Below, one piece after another: positions 1-13,300 of a stretch of DNA of 64,000 bases. The notes beneath the pieces were generated by a model, which did not search any database, was not told the DNA's origin, and was given only the letters and a program-made list of their open reading frames with translations. Location of the stretch: positions 36,849,750 to 36,913,749 of the forward strand of contig NC_090260.1 in NCBI RefSeq assembly GCF_037325665.1, in the 5' to 3' direction. The number at the start of each line of letters is the position of its first letter. Within the stretch, counting starts at the first letter, position 1. The DNA is from Littorina saxatilis. Its lineage: Eukaryota; Mollusca; Gastropoda; Littorinimorpha; Littorinidae. Made by a program: the position numbers and the translations under genes.

Positions 1-1031
1 AGTTGCGCTGAGAAGGATAGCACGCTTTTCTTTATCTCTATTCTTTTTAACTTTCTGAGCGTGTTTTTAATCCAAACATATCACATCTATATGTTTTTGG
101 AATCAGGAACCCACAAGGAATAAGATGAAATTGTTCTTAGGCCAAAAAAAAAAATTGTCTGTTTAGGGTAACATGACCAAAAAAAGTAGGGTCGGTAGGT
201 AGGTAGTTTTTTTTGTTTGTTTTGTTTTGTTTTGTGTGTGTGTGTAAATTCACTTCTTATATTTGATGAATACATGTTTCAAAACTAACGTATAAATAAA
301 ACAGAGAGAAAGGGAGAGAAAGAAACGCCAAATGTCTCTTTTTAGCATTTTTACCTCTTTTTTTTGTTTTTGTTTTTTAAATCAAAAAAAAGTTTTTGGG
401 TCGGCGCCAAATCGATAGGGTCGGTCGGGTTATCCTAAACAGACAATTTTTTTTTTTTGGCCTTAAATCGATTTCAAAAATTTTATTTTAATAATAATTT
501 TTATATTTTTAATTTTCAGAGCTTGTTTTTAATCCGAATATAACATATTTATATGTTTTTGGAATCAGAAAATGATGAAGAATAAGATGAACGTAAATTT
601 AGATCGTTTTAAAAACAAATTTTTTTTTACAATTTTCAGATTTTTAATGACCAAAGTCATTAATTAAGTTTTAAGCCACCAAGCTGAAATGCAATACCGA
701 AGTCCGGCCTTCGTCGAAGATTGCTTGGCCAAAATTTCAATCAATTTGATTGAAAAATGAGGGTGTGACAGTGCCGCCTCAACTTTTACAAAAAGTCGGA
801 TATGACGTCATCAAAGACATTTATCGAAAAAAAGAAAAAAACGTCCGGGGATATCATTCCCAGAAACTCTCATGTCAAATTTCATAAAGATCGGTCCAGT
901 AGTTTAGTCTGAATCGCTCTACACACACACACAGACATACACACGCACACACACACACATACACCACGACCCTCGTCTCGATTCCCCCTCTATGTTAAAA
1001 CATTTAGTCAAAACTTGACTAAATGTAAAAA
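1..1031 (+). repeat. Dispersed repeat family R1, copy 1 (left end outside window)
   Basis: This matches, with moderate divergence, the full copies at 46095-46980 (+) and 62056-62945 (-). Shared landmarks are AGCACGCTTTTCT, the TTGGAATCAG blocks, TGACAGTGCCGCCTCAAC, GATCGGTCCAGTAGTTTAGT, a short CA tract, and a right end with the hairpin TTTAGTCAA-AAC-TTGACTAAA. A MITE (140-462) is nested in it. The retroposon-like phrase AAATTTCATAAAGATCGG resembles RTE-type tails, but both ends also carry ATTTAGTCAA, so the class is left open. Confidence 0.8.
140..462. mobile_element. Harbinger-like MITE, TTA target duplication, inside R1
   Basis: Inverted ends GGCCAAAAA...TTGTCTGTTTAGGGTAAC and its complement flank ~250 bp. 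TTA at 137-139 and 463-465 is duplicated. A 3-bp TWA duplication is typical of PIF/Harbinger elements. It carries no coding frame. Related copies are at 21325, 22764, 25968 and 52326. Confidence 0.8.
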
Positions 1032-1955
1032 GGATGGAGTCTTAAAATGGGGGTACATTTACACAGGTTATGAACAGACAATCTAAACAAAAGAGGGGTC
1101 TTAAAGGGGGGGGGGGGGGTACACAGCAGCTGTCTCTAGAGCTGCAAAATCACTGTATAACAAACACAACAGCATGCATGACTAGGGTGATTGACACCAA
1201 CAACAATATTTCTGTCCTAAAGCTATAGCTAGCCACAAAACAAACTATATGAGCTTAACCATGCATGTGCATGCAAACGTGGGGACATTGGAACCCCCCC
1301 TTTTAAGTCATCTAAACAAAATTAATCTGAGACAATCGGGTCTGGAAAAGGAGTGAATTTAAGAATCACGAAGAGGATATCGGGAAAAAAAGCCAGGTCT
1401 CAAAAGAAGGGGGCGGGAGTGAGGGGGGGGAGGGGTGGGGGGTTCCAAAATTGGAAGGGTGGGGGTGGGGGGGGGTTGCATCATCTTTAAAGCCAAGGTG
1501 GACTGCGGAGGATGCCGTGGGAGATGGGGAGGGTGGAGGGACCACTGCGAAAAAGAGATAATCTTTTCAATTTCCCTCTCTTCACTCTTCTTTTGGGTGT
1601 GGGGGTGGGAGGGGTTATGTTAGAGGGGGGTGGGAGGGGAGGTGGGGTTGAAAGGGGGGTAGAAGGGGGCGAGGGGGGGAGGGAGGGAGGGAGGATGGGT
1701 TGATGTTATGGGGGTAGTGGGGGGGGGAGGTGGTGGTGGTGGAGGGGAGATAGATTGGAGTCGGGATGAGACTATTAGTGCTAACTTGCAAAAGCTGATC
1801 AGTTCTACCTAACAACGATGACAAATAACCTAGTAAACTACAGATGCATAGAAAAGTCCACTGGTGTCTACCGTCTTACTCACCTTGCCACGCTGTGAAA
1901 GGCAAGCACAGAGAAACCAGCACATCAGTCAACAATCAATCACCACACCATCCCA
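1032..1955. other. Gene-free stretch, G-rich low complexity
   Basis: Contains fragments of a widespread repeat with GTCTTAAAATGGGG and GGGGTCTTAAA phrases (1035-1115). A strongly G-rich purine tract at 1400-1760 gives only low-complexity frames. A 9-nt candidate micro-exon for the minus-strand gene is noted separately at 1884-1892. No other gene signal was seen. Confidence 0.6.
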
Positions 1956-2200
1956 TCATTAGTCCCATTAACCACACACATTATCAATAACCAGTAGAGT
2001 CCTCAGTTAGTCCCATTAACCACACACATTATCAATAACCAGTAGAGTCCTCAGTTAGTCCCATTAACCACACACATTATCAATAACCAGTAGAGTCCTT
2101 AATTAATTAGTCCCATTAACCACATACAGTATGAGTAATTAGTAGAGTACTCAATTAGTCCCATTAACCACGGACAGTATATCAGTAACTAGCCGAGTTT
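1956..2200. repeat. 48-bp tandem repeat, about 5 copies
   Basis: The unit contains AGTCCCATTAACCACACAC and TCAATAACCAGTAGAGTCCT. The first three copies are nearly identical and the last two degenerate. It is non-coding and lies downstream (gene sense) of exon 8 of the WD gene. Confidence 0.85.
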
Positions 2201-3310
2201 ATGAAAGGTTTTCATCAAACTTGAATGGGTTTTTGAAGCACAGTCCTTAAGTCTGTGAAACGATTGTGCTCACTACAACAGATCTATGGAATGAGGCTTT
2301 TACATTGAGTAAGACCACCCCTCCATTTTGACACACTATACCACAAATCAAGATCCCGATTTGTTTCTGTTCAGAGGTGGATATTTTGTTTTGTTTTTTT
2401 GTTTCTGATGAATAATTAATAATAACCAAAATCTCACTCTGCATAGCAAGCTTCCAGGCTGGGGAATGTTGGTGCATGTTCAAGTGGAGGAGGGTGTAGT
2501 GTCCTCAATCTGAAACTGGTTTCTGTACCTGATAGTTGTAAGCCAGTGATAATGTAGTTCTACTAGATTCCGGTATTAAGGCAGACCCGGTATTAAGAGA
2601 GACAAGATGGCTGCACGATTATCCATGTAAACAATGTACCATACCTCCAAAGAAAAGAACCCTTACAGTTTTCTGAAACACACTAGCTGTGTTAGTACAT
2701 GTTGTATGCGTGTGTGAGAGTTCCACCTACACACTACACTACACCACTACAGAGGGATGGCCTTATCCCATGTAAAAAGCCTGGACACATCTGAGATGGT
2801 GTATCGTTACATGATAAGGACTGCATGTGCCTTTCAGAATGAATCAAGTCAAAAATGGAATGCTGGCCAAGAGTGAAGTGCTACTCACGTAAAGGTTTTA
2901 TCAACAAAGAAACAAATTGATTCAAACCATAAAAAATTGTCATGTCAGGTAACAGTTGCACAGAATATGTTATCTATTACACCACACACTATGTTATCAG
3001 ATGTTACCCTCAAACACCTGTGCTCCAAAAATAAATTCTGTGCAAGTTTCACACACAGCACACACAAAAAAGAAAGAAAGGAAGAAAAGAAATTGAGCAA
3101 GAGAGAAAGAAATTAAGAAAGCATCAAAGAAACAGAAAGAAAGAACAAAGGAAATCAAGACATAAAGAAACAAAAAAGAAATTTAGAAAAAAAGAAGATT
3201 CAAGGAAGAAAGCACACACACAAAAAAACAAAAAACAAAAAAGTTTAAAAAATCAGAGTTTTCATTCCATTTCAAGGTCACTTCAAGGACACCAGTAAAT
3301 TGACCTTCAC
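2201..3310. other. Intronic or intergenic spacer without recognised feature
   Basis: No convincing exon or mobile element. An A-rich GAAA tract lies at 3065-3200. On the gene strand it follows exon 8, so it is most likely intron. Confidence 0.5.
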
Positions 3311-3444
3311 CTTGTTTCTCTCCAGCAGGGGCTGGGGGGCGCTCAAAGAGAGCGATGTTTGCAGAGTTGAAGAAGAGGATGTTTATGTAGCCCCCCACGT
3401 CTCCCCACACCAAGATGGCTTCGTTAGCATTGTTGGGGTTGGAC
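3311..3444 (-). CDS. WD/EF-hand gene, coding exon 8 (last exon seen)
   Basis: 134 nt: one base completing Trp, 44 codons and one base. It encodes SNPNNANEAILVWGDVGGYI, then NILFFNSANIALFERP and a Pro/Ala-rich turn. VWGDVGGYINILFF is a clear WD blade. The acceptor is ATTTGCAG and the donor is taken as GTGAAGG; a second GT 6 nt further on is possible. The next exon should begin with two bases of a split codon and was not securely found before position 1. Confidence 0.88.
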
Positions 3445-3741
3445 CTGCAAATGCAAAAAAAAACCCAGTGTTTTCTTCTTTGACGAACCTGCTGAAATAT
3501 AAGATTTGTTTCTATATCTAATCTTAATATACCACACCTCACTCTTGCCTAACCCCAGGTGGTTGGGCAATATCGTAAGGTATGGCATCACATGTACTGT
3601 GCAACATTGTTTTGTTCTGAAACAGCACCTGACAATTCCAGTTCATTTTTATCATGTTCTCCGAGCATTTCTCTGCCTTCCCTTGGAACGTAGGATAACA
3701 AACATGTCATTCTTAACCCTGTATTCTTTTTTTGCGAATCG

Positions 3742-3812
<71 letters not shown>

Positions 3813-3843
3813 ACATGTGTGTGGTGTGTGTGTGTGTGAGTGT

Positions 3844-3889
<46 letters not shown>

Positions 3890-6800
3890 CACTGACCAGT
3901 AATCCAGACAGAGAGGTGTGTACGACAGGTCCTGTACTTTGTACTGACAGTTGAACTCTACTTTGCTGCTAAGGTCGTAGATAGCTGAAACAAAATCAAC
4001 ACTGAGAGTTTAGCAAGGACACAAATATCAACCTTTCACCTCTGTTAACATTTAATTACTGTAGAAATCCAAAATTCAACAGTGAATAACACATTTGCTT
4101 TTTCCTTTCCATTTTGTTATTCAGGCCTGGGAATGAGTAAAAGTGGTTTGGTCGTACTGACGGGAAAATGTTGCGTTTTAAGCATTTTTAAGGGCACACG
4201 GAGGCTCTTTTCTTACACAATTAGAGAAGGACTTCGTCGTATTTACGACGAAAGGTGTATCATTCCCAGGCCTGGTTATTGTTCCACTACTGGGAAATTC
4301 GCTGCACTTTCTCCTAATGAAAAGGTAGCAGCAAAGGAGTGGCGCCACCTATGCAGGTGTGTGGTGTTTATACAGTGGCACCCCTCTTATAAGACGTCCA
4401 ACAAAATCAGGTCTTAACAAGGAGGGGGTCTTAAAATGGGGATGTAGCTCAGTCAGGGCGGGGATGTAGCTCAGTCAGGGCGGGGATGTAGCTCAGTCAG
4501 GGCAGGGATGTAGCTCAGTCAGGGCGGGGATGTAGCTCAGTCAGGGTGGGGATGTAGCTCAGTCAGGGTGGGGATGTAGCTCAGTCAGGGCGGGGATGTA
4601 GCTCAGTCAGGGCGGGGATGTAGCTCAGTCAGGGCGGGGATGTAGCTCAGTCAGGGCGGGGATGTAGCTCAGTCAGGGCGCGCGGGGATGTAGCTCAGTC
4701 ACTGTATCCAGTTGGCCGCTGTCAGCGTGAGTTCGTCCCCACGTTCGGCGAGAGATTTATTTCTCAGAGTCAACTTTGTGTGCAGACTCTCCTCGGTGTC
4801 CGAACACCCCCCCCCCCCCCCATGTGTACACGCAAGGACAAGACCAAGTGCGCACGAAAAAGATCCTGTAATCCATGTCAGAGTTCGGTGGGTTATAGAA
4901 ACACGAAAATACCCAGCATGCTTCCTCCGAAAGCGGCGTATGGCTGCCTAAATGGCGGGGTAAAAACGGTCATACACGTAAAAGCCGTGGGAGTTTCAGC
5001 CCATGAACGAACAAACAAACAAACAAGGTCTTAAAAGGGAGGGAGTCCTAAATTGAGGAGTCTTAGAGGGGGGGGAGGAGGGGGGTCCATGGTTGGTGTA
5101 ATCAGCCACCTGCATGCACTTGTAGCAGAATGACCAAGTTTTGTTTTGTGCAACCGGGGTGACAGGGGCATGGGACATGGAAACCATCTCTGAGGCATTA
5201 CATAAAGAGGACCCGTGTCCATCCCAGCCTGGATTGGAACCAGTGACCTGCAAATCACAAGTCCAGTGCTCTACCAACTAAGCTACCGGGTCCTCACATC
5301 AAAACCATCCTACATCTCTTTCCAGACACACTAGCTGATGGGTGTAACTGCAGGGGGTATCCATTTTTTATAGGGTCAAGTCTAAAGGGAGGGGGGGGGG
5401 CAAGGTACCTATCTCCTTGCTGGTGAAGGCAAGAGCCATCTTGTTGATAAGTTGTAGCGGCACGAAGTGAGTGATCCACAGGTCCCTGGCTTTACAGGAG
5501 TCTGTGCCCGTCTTGAGTGACCGCTGTGCCTTCATGTCCTGCCCCCACATGGACACACATCCCTCCTGCAGTGAAAATAACATTAACATGGAATAAAAAT
5601 GAATCATACTTTCTCCTTCATTCATATCTGAATAATTGCTGTCAAACAATTGCTATTCCAGCGTTTGATTACACGTAGGCATAGTCTCACATACACATAC
5701 GCACACACGCACACCCACTCTCTCTCACACCCACTCATTCACACACACACTCACTCACACACACACACTCACCCCCTCAACATCACACACCCAATCACCC
5801 TCATCCCCACTCACACACACCCACTCACACACACACACACTCACCCACACTCAACATCACACCCCCAATCACATTCATCTCCACTCACACACACCCACTC
5901 ACACACACACACTCACCCACACTCAACATCACACCCCCAATCACCCTCATCTCCACTCACACACACCCACTCACACACACACACTCACCCACACTCAACA
6001 TCACACCCCCAATCACCCTCATCTCCACTCACACACACCCACTCACACACACCCACACTCAACATCACACCCCCAATCACCCTCATCTCCACTCACACAC
6101 ACCCACTCACACACACCCACTCACCCACACTCAACATCACACCCCCAATCACCCTCATCTCCACTCACACACACCCACTCACACACACACACTCACCCAC
6201 ACTCAACATCACACCCCCAATCACCCTCATCTCCACTCACACACACCCACTCACACACACACACTCACCCACACTCAACATCACACCCCCAATCACCCTC
6301 ATCTCCACTCACACACACCCACTCACACACACACACTCACCCACACTCAACATCACACCCCCAATCACCCTCATCTCCACTCACACACACCCACTCACAC
6401 ACACACACTCACCCACACTCAACATCACACCCCCAATCACCCTCATCTCCACTCACACACACCCACTCACACACACACACTCACCCACACTCAACATCAC
6501 ACCCCCAATCACCCTCATCTCCACTCACACACACCCACTCACACACACACACTCACCCACACTCAACATCACACCCCCAATCACCCTCATCTCCACTCAC
6601 ACACACCCACTCACCCACATACACACACTCACCCTCTCAACATCACACCCCCAATCACCCTCATCCCCACTCACACACACCCACTCACCCTCACACACTT
6701 TTACCTTGCTAATGGCGATATATCTGTTTGTGTTTTTCAGGTACGCCACGCGCTGTACGATCTCCTTGTGTGGGCTGAGGACATTCAACAGCAAGAATTT

Positions 6801-7334
6801 CATCAGCCACGTTGATCACAATCATCCACCAACTGAAATCATCACTTCACAACAAGTCCATCAGATCGGCATCACAGTGCAACCTGCCCCTACAGACCTC
6901 CAAAAACCTGAACACAATCACCAAATGAAATCAATCACTTCACAACAAGTCCATCAGATCGGCATCACAGTGTAACCTGTCCCTACAGATCTCCAAAAAC
7001 CTGAACACAATCACCAAATGAAATCAATCACTTCACAAGTCCATCAGATCTGCATCACAGTGTAACCTGTCCCTACAAACCTCCAAAAACCTGAACACAA
7101 TCACCAAATGAAATCAATCACTTCATAACAAGTCCATCAGATCGGCATCACAGTGTAACCTGCTCCTACAGACCTCCAAAAACCTGAACACAATCACCAA
7201 ATGAAATCAATCACTTTCTAACAAGTCAGAGAAATTTGTGTTTCAATGGAAAATTATTTGAATCCGGACAAGAATGGGTAGATTGTATGTGATAAAATCA
7301 AGCAGGTGTTGCTTCTTGGTAAGAAGGGGTCCAT

Positions 7335-7386
<52 letters not shown>

Positions 7387-10300
7387 GCGTATGTGCAAGG
7401 GGGATAGATTGGCCAGGAAGAGGGGGGGGGGGGAGGGTGTCTTTCTTTCTGGCTTAGAGGTATATTAAGTCTTATAGAGGTGTTTTCCTGTTGAGCGCCA
7501 CAGTAGTGTCCAGGTGTTTACACAAGATAACAGCACCCTGCAGCCTACACACATGCCAATAATCAAAACCCTTTCTGCTTCCATGAAGATGAAGATTTTG
7601 TTGTTGAATTAAATTAACAAGAAATAATCTCCCTCTTGCTTCATTGTTCAAACCATAAACACACCACAACGAATCAATCAACGCCAGTCTTGTTGAGCGG
7701 AGCAAGGGAGACAACCACTGCAAGGCTGTCAAGACAAAGAGAACTGACTGCGCCATTTTCCCAACGTTATCCTGAATACAAACTGCATGTGTTGCAATGT
7801 AGACAACCAAGTCACGACAAGGGCTACTACTGTATCATGTGTTGCAATGTAGACAAGCAAGTCACGACAAGGGCTACTACTGTATCATGTGTTGCAATGT
7901 AGACAAGCAAGTCACGACAAGGGCTACTACTGTATCATGTGTTGCAATGTAGACAAGCAAGTCACGACAAGGGCTACTGCTGTATCATGTGTTGCAATGT
8001 AGACAAGCAAGTCACGACAAGGGCTACTACTGTATCATGTGTTGCAATGTAGACAACCAAGTCACGACAAGGGCTACTGCTGTATCATGTGTTGCAATGT
8101 AGACAACCAAGTCACGACAAGGGCTACTGCTGTATCATGTGTTGCAATGTAGACAAGCAAGTCACGACAAGGGCTACTACTGTATCATGTGTTGCAATGT
8201 AGACAACCAAGTCACGACAAGGGCTACTGCTGTATCATGTGTTGCAATGTAGACAACCAAGTCACGACAAGGGCTACTACTGTATCATGTGTTGCAATGT
8301 AGACAAGCAAGTCACGACAAGGGCTACTGCTGTATCATGTGTTGCAATGTAGACAACCAAGTCACGACAAGGGCTACTACTGTATCATGTGTTGCAATGT
8401 AGACAAGCAAGTCACGACAAGGGCTACTGCTGTATCATGTGTTGCAATGTAGACAAGCAAGTCACGACAAGGGCTACTACTGTATCATGTGTTGCAATGT
8501 AGACAAGCAAGTCACGACAAGGGCTACTACTGTATCATGTGTTGCAATGTAGACAAGCAAGTCACGACAAGGGCTACTACTGTATCATGTGTTGCAATGT
8601 AGACAACCAAGTCACGACAAGGGCTACTACTGTATCATGTGTTGCAATGTAGACAACCAAGTCACGACAAGGGCTACTACTGTATCATGTGTTGCAATGT
8701 AGACAACCAAGTCACGACAAGGGCTACTGCTGTATCATGTGTTGCAATGTAGACAACCAAGTCACGACAAGGGCTACTACTGTATCATGTGTTGCAATGT
8801 AGACAACCAAGTCACGACAAGGGCTACTGCTGTATCATGTGTTGCAATGTAGACAAGCAAGTCACGACAAGGGCTACTACTGTATCATGTGTTGCAATGT
8901 AGACAAGCAAGTCACGACAAGGGCTACTACTGTATCATGTGTTGCAATGTAGACAACCAAGTCACGACAAGGGCTACTACTGTATCATGTGTTGCAATGT
9001 AGACAAGCAAGTCACGACAAGGGCTACTACTGTATCATGTGTTGCAATGTAGACAAGCAAGTCACGACAAGGGCTACTGCTGTATCATGTGTTGCAATGT
9101 AGACAAGCAAGTCACGACAAGGGCTACTACTGTATCATGTGTTGCAATGTAGACAAGCAAGTCACGACAAGGGCTACTGCTGTATCATGTGTTGCAATGT
9201 AGACAACCAAGTCACGACAAGGGCGACTACTGTATCATGTGTTGCAATGTAGACAACCAAGTCACGACAAGGGCCACTACTGTATCATGTGTTGCAATGT
9301 AGACAACCAAGTCACGACAAGGGCTACTACTGTATCATGTGTTGCAATGTAGACAACCAAGTCACGACAAGGGCTACTACTGTATCATGTGTTGCAATGT
9401 AGACAACCAAGTCACGACAAGGGCTACTACTGTATCATGTGTTGCAATGTAGACAACCAAGTCACGACAAGGGCTACTACTGTATCATGTGTTGCAATGT
9501 AGACAAGCAAGTCACGACAAGGGCTACTACTGTATCATGTGTTGCAATGTAGACAACCAAGTCACGACAAGGGCTACTACTGTATCATGTGTTGCAATGT
9601 AGACAAGCAAGTCACGACAAGGGCTACTACTGTATCATGTGTTGCAATGTAGACAACCAAGTCACGACAAGGGCTACTACTGTATCATGTGTTGCAATGT
9701 AGACAACCAAGTCACGACAAGGGCTACTACTGCATCATGTGTTGCAATGTAGACAACCAAGTCACGACAAGGGCTACTACTGTATCATGTGTTGCAATGT
9801 AGACAACCAAGTCACGACAAGGGCTACTACTGTATCATGTGTTGCAATGTAGACAACCAAGTCACGACAAGGGCTACTACTGTATCATGTGTTGCAATGT
9901 AGACAACCAAGTCACGACAAGGGCTACTACTGTATCATGTGTTGCAATGTAGACAACCAAGTCACGACAAGGGCTACTACTGTATCATGTGTTGCAATGT
10001 AGACAAGCAAGTCACGACAAGGGCTACTACTGTATCATGTGTTGCAATGTAGACAAGCAAGTCACGACAAGGGCTACTACTGTATCATGTGTTGCAATGT
10101 AGACAAGCAAGTCACGACAAGGGCTACTACTGTATCATGTGTTGCAATGTAGACAAGCAAGTCACGACAAGGGCTACTACTGTATCATGTGTTGCAATGT
10201 AGACAAGCAAGTCACGACAAGGGCTACTACTGTATCATGTGTTGCAATGTAGACAACCAAGTCACGACAAGGGCTACTACTGTATCATGTGTTGCAATGT

Positions 10301-13300
10301 AGACAACCAAGTCACGACAAGGGCTACTACTGTATCATGTGTTGCAATGTAGACAAACAAGTCACGACAAGGGCTACTACTGTATCATGTGTTGCAATGT
10401 AGACAACCAAGTCACGACAAGGGCTACTACTGTATCATGTGTTGCAATGTAGACAAGCAAGTCACGACAAGGGCTACTACTGTATCATGTGTTGCAATGT
10501 AGACAAGCAAGTCACGACAAGGGCTACTACTGTATCATGTGTTGCAATGTAGACAACCAAGTCACGACAAGGGCTACTACTGTATCATGTGTTGCAATGT
10601 AGACAACCAAGTCACGACAAGGGCTACTACTGTATCATGTGTTGCAATGTAGACAAGCAAGTCACGACAAGGGCTACTACTGTATCATGTGTTGCAATGT
10701 AGACAACCAAGTCACGACAAGGGCTACTACTGTATCATGTGTTGCAATGTAGACAAGCAAGTCACGACAAGGGCTACTACTGTATCATGTGTTGCAATGT
10801 AGACAACCAAGTCACGACAAGGGCTACTACTGTATCATGTGTTGCAATGTAGACAAGCAAGTCACGACAAGGGCTACTACTGTATCATGTGTTGCAATGT
10901 AGACAAGCAAGTCACGACAAGGGCTACTACTGTATCATGTGTTGCAATGTAGACAAGCAAGTCACGACAAGGGCTACTACTGTATCATGTGTTGCAATGT
11001 AGACAAGCAAGTCACGACAAGGGCTACTACTGTATCATGTGTTGCAATGTAGACAAGCAAGTCACGACAAGGGCTACTACTGTATCATGTGTTGCAATGT
11101 AGACAAGCAAGTCACGACAAGGGCTACTACTGTATCATGTGTTGCAATGTAGACAACCAAGTCACGACAAGGGCTACTACTGTATCATGTGTTGCAATGT
11201 AGACAACCAAGTCACGACAAGGGCTACTACTGTATCATGTGTTGCAATGTAGACAAGCAAGTCACGACAAGGGCTACTACTGTATCATGTGTTGCAATGT
11301 AGACAACCAAGTCACGACAAGGGCTACTACTGTATCATGTGTTGCAATGTAGACAACCAAGTCACGACAAGGGCTACTACTGTATCATGTGTTGCAATGT
11401 AGACAAGCAAGTCACGACAAGGGCTACTACTGTATCATGTGTTGCAATGTAGACAACCAAGTCACGACAAGGGCTACTACTGTATCATGTGTTGCAATGT
11501 AGACAACCAAGTCACGACAAGGGCTACTACTGTATCATGTGTTGCAATGTAGACAACCAAGTCACGACAAGGGCTACTACTGTATCATGTGTTGCAATGT
11601 AGACAACCAAGTCACGACAAGGGCTACTACTGTATCATGTGTTGCAATGTAGACAAGCAAGTCACGACAAGGGCTACTACTGTATCATGTGTTGCAATGT
11701 AGACAAGCAAGTCACGACAAGGGCTACTACTGTATCATGTGTTGCAATGTAGACAACCAAGTCACGACAAGGGCTACTACTGTATCATGTGTTGCAATGT
11801 AGACAAGCAAGTCACGACAAGGGCTACTACTGTATCATGTGTTGCAATGTAGACAAGCAAGTCACGACAAGGGCTACTACTGTATCATGTGTTGCAATGT
11901 AGACAACCAAGTCACGACAAGGGCTACTACTGTATCATGTGTTGCAATGTAGACAACCAAGTCACGACAAGGGCTACTACTGTATCATGTGTTGCAATGT
12001 AGACAACCAAGTCACGACAAGGGCTACTACTGTATCATGTGTTGCAATGTAGACAACCAAGTCACGACAAGGGCTACTACTGTATCATGTGTTGCAATGT
12101 AGACAACCAAGTCACGACAAGGGCTACTACTGTATCATGTGTTGCAATGTAGACAACCAAGTCACGACAAGGGCTACTACTGTATCATGTGTTGCAATGT
12201 AGACAAGCAAGTCACGACAAGGGCTACTACTGTATCATGTGTTGCAATGTAGACAAGCAAGTCACGACAAGGGCTACTACTGTATCATGTGTTGCAATGT
12301 AGACAAGCAAGTCACGACAAGGGCTACTACTGTATCATGTGTTGCAATGTAGACAACCAAGTCACGACAAGGGCTACTACTGTATCATGTGTTGCAATGT
12401 AGACAAGCAAGTCACGACAAGGGCTACTGCTGTATCATGTGTTGCAATGTAGACAAGCAAGTCACGACAAGGGCTACTACTGTATCATGTGTTGCAATGT
12501 AGACAACCAAGTCACGACAAGGGCTACTACTGTATCATGTGTTGCAATGTAGACAACCAAGTCACGACAAGGGCTACTACTGTATCATGTGTTGCAATGT
12601 AGACAAGCAAGTCACGACAAGGGCTACTACTGTATCATGTGTTGCAATGTAGACAACCAAGTCACGACAAGGGCTACTACTGTATCATGTGTTGCAATGT
12701 AGACAAGCAAGTCACGACAAGGGCTACTACTGTATCATGTGTTGCAATGTAGACAACCAAGTCACGACAAGGGCTACTACTGTATCATGTGTTGCAATGT
12801 AGACAACCAAGTCACGACAAGGGCTACTACTGTATCATGTGTTGCAATGTAGACAAGCAAGTCACGACAAGGGCTACTACTGTATCATGTGTTGCAATGT
12901 AGACAAGCAAGTCACGACAAGGGCTACTACTGTATCATGTGTTGCAATGTAGACAACCAAGTCACGACAAGGGCTACTACTGTATCATGTGTTGCAATGT
13001 AGACAAGCAAGTCACGACAAGGGCTACTACTGTATCATGTGTTGCAATGTAGACAAGCAAGTCACGACAAGGGCTACTACTGTATCATGTGTTGCAATGT
13101 AGACAAGCAAGTCACGACAAGGGCTACTACTGTATCATGTGTTGCAATGTAGACAAGCAAGTCACGACAAGGGCTACTACTGTATCATGTGTTGCAATGT
13201 AGACAAGCAAGTCACGACAAGGGCTACTACTGTATCATGTGTTGCAATGTAGACAAGCAAGTCACGACAAGGGCTACTACTGTATCATGTGTTGCAATGT

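Noticed and set aside
3506-3954. Cys-Val repeat frames
   Set aside because: Translation of (GT)n.
4082-4417. 111-codon frame
   Set aside because: Runs through a decayed SINE and repeat ends; no protein signature.
4438-4703. Cluster of tRNA genes
   Set aside because: Only the acceptor/D-arm part is present; no anticodon or T arms except in the SINE body.
5650-6975. 441-codon plus-strand frame of His-Thr-Pro-Ser repeats
   Set aside because: It is the 72-bp minisatellite (a multiple of 3) read through. The opposite strand at 6705-6774 carries a real exon.
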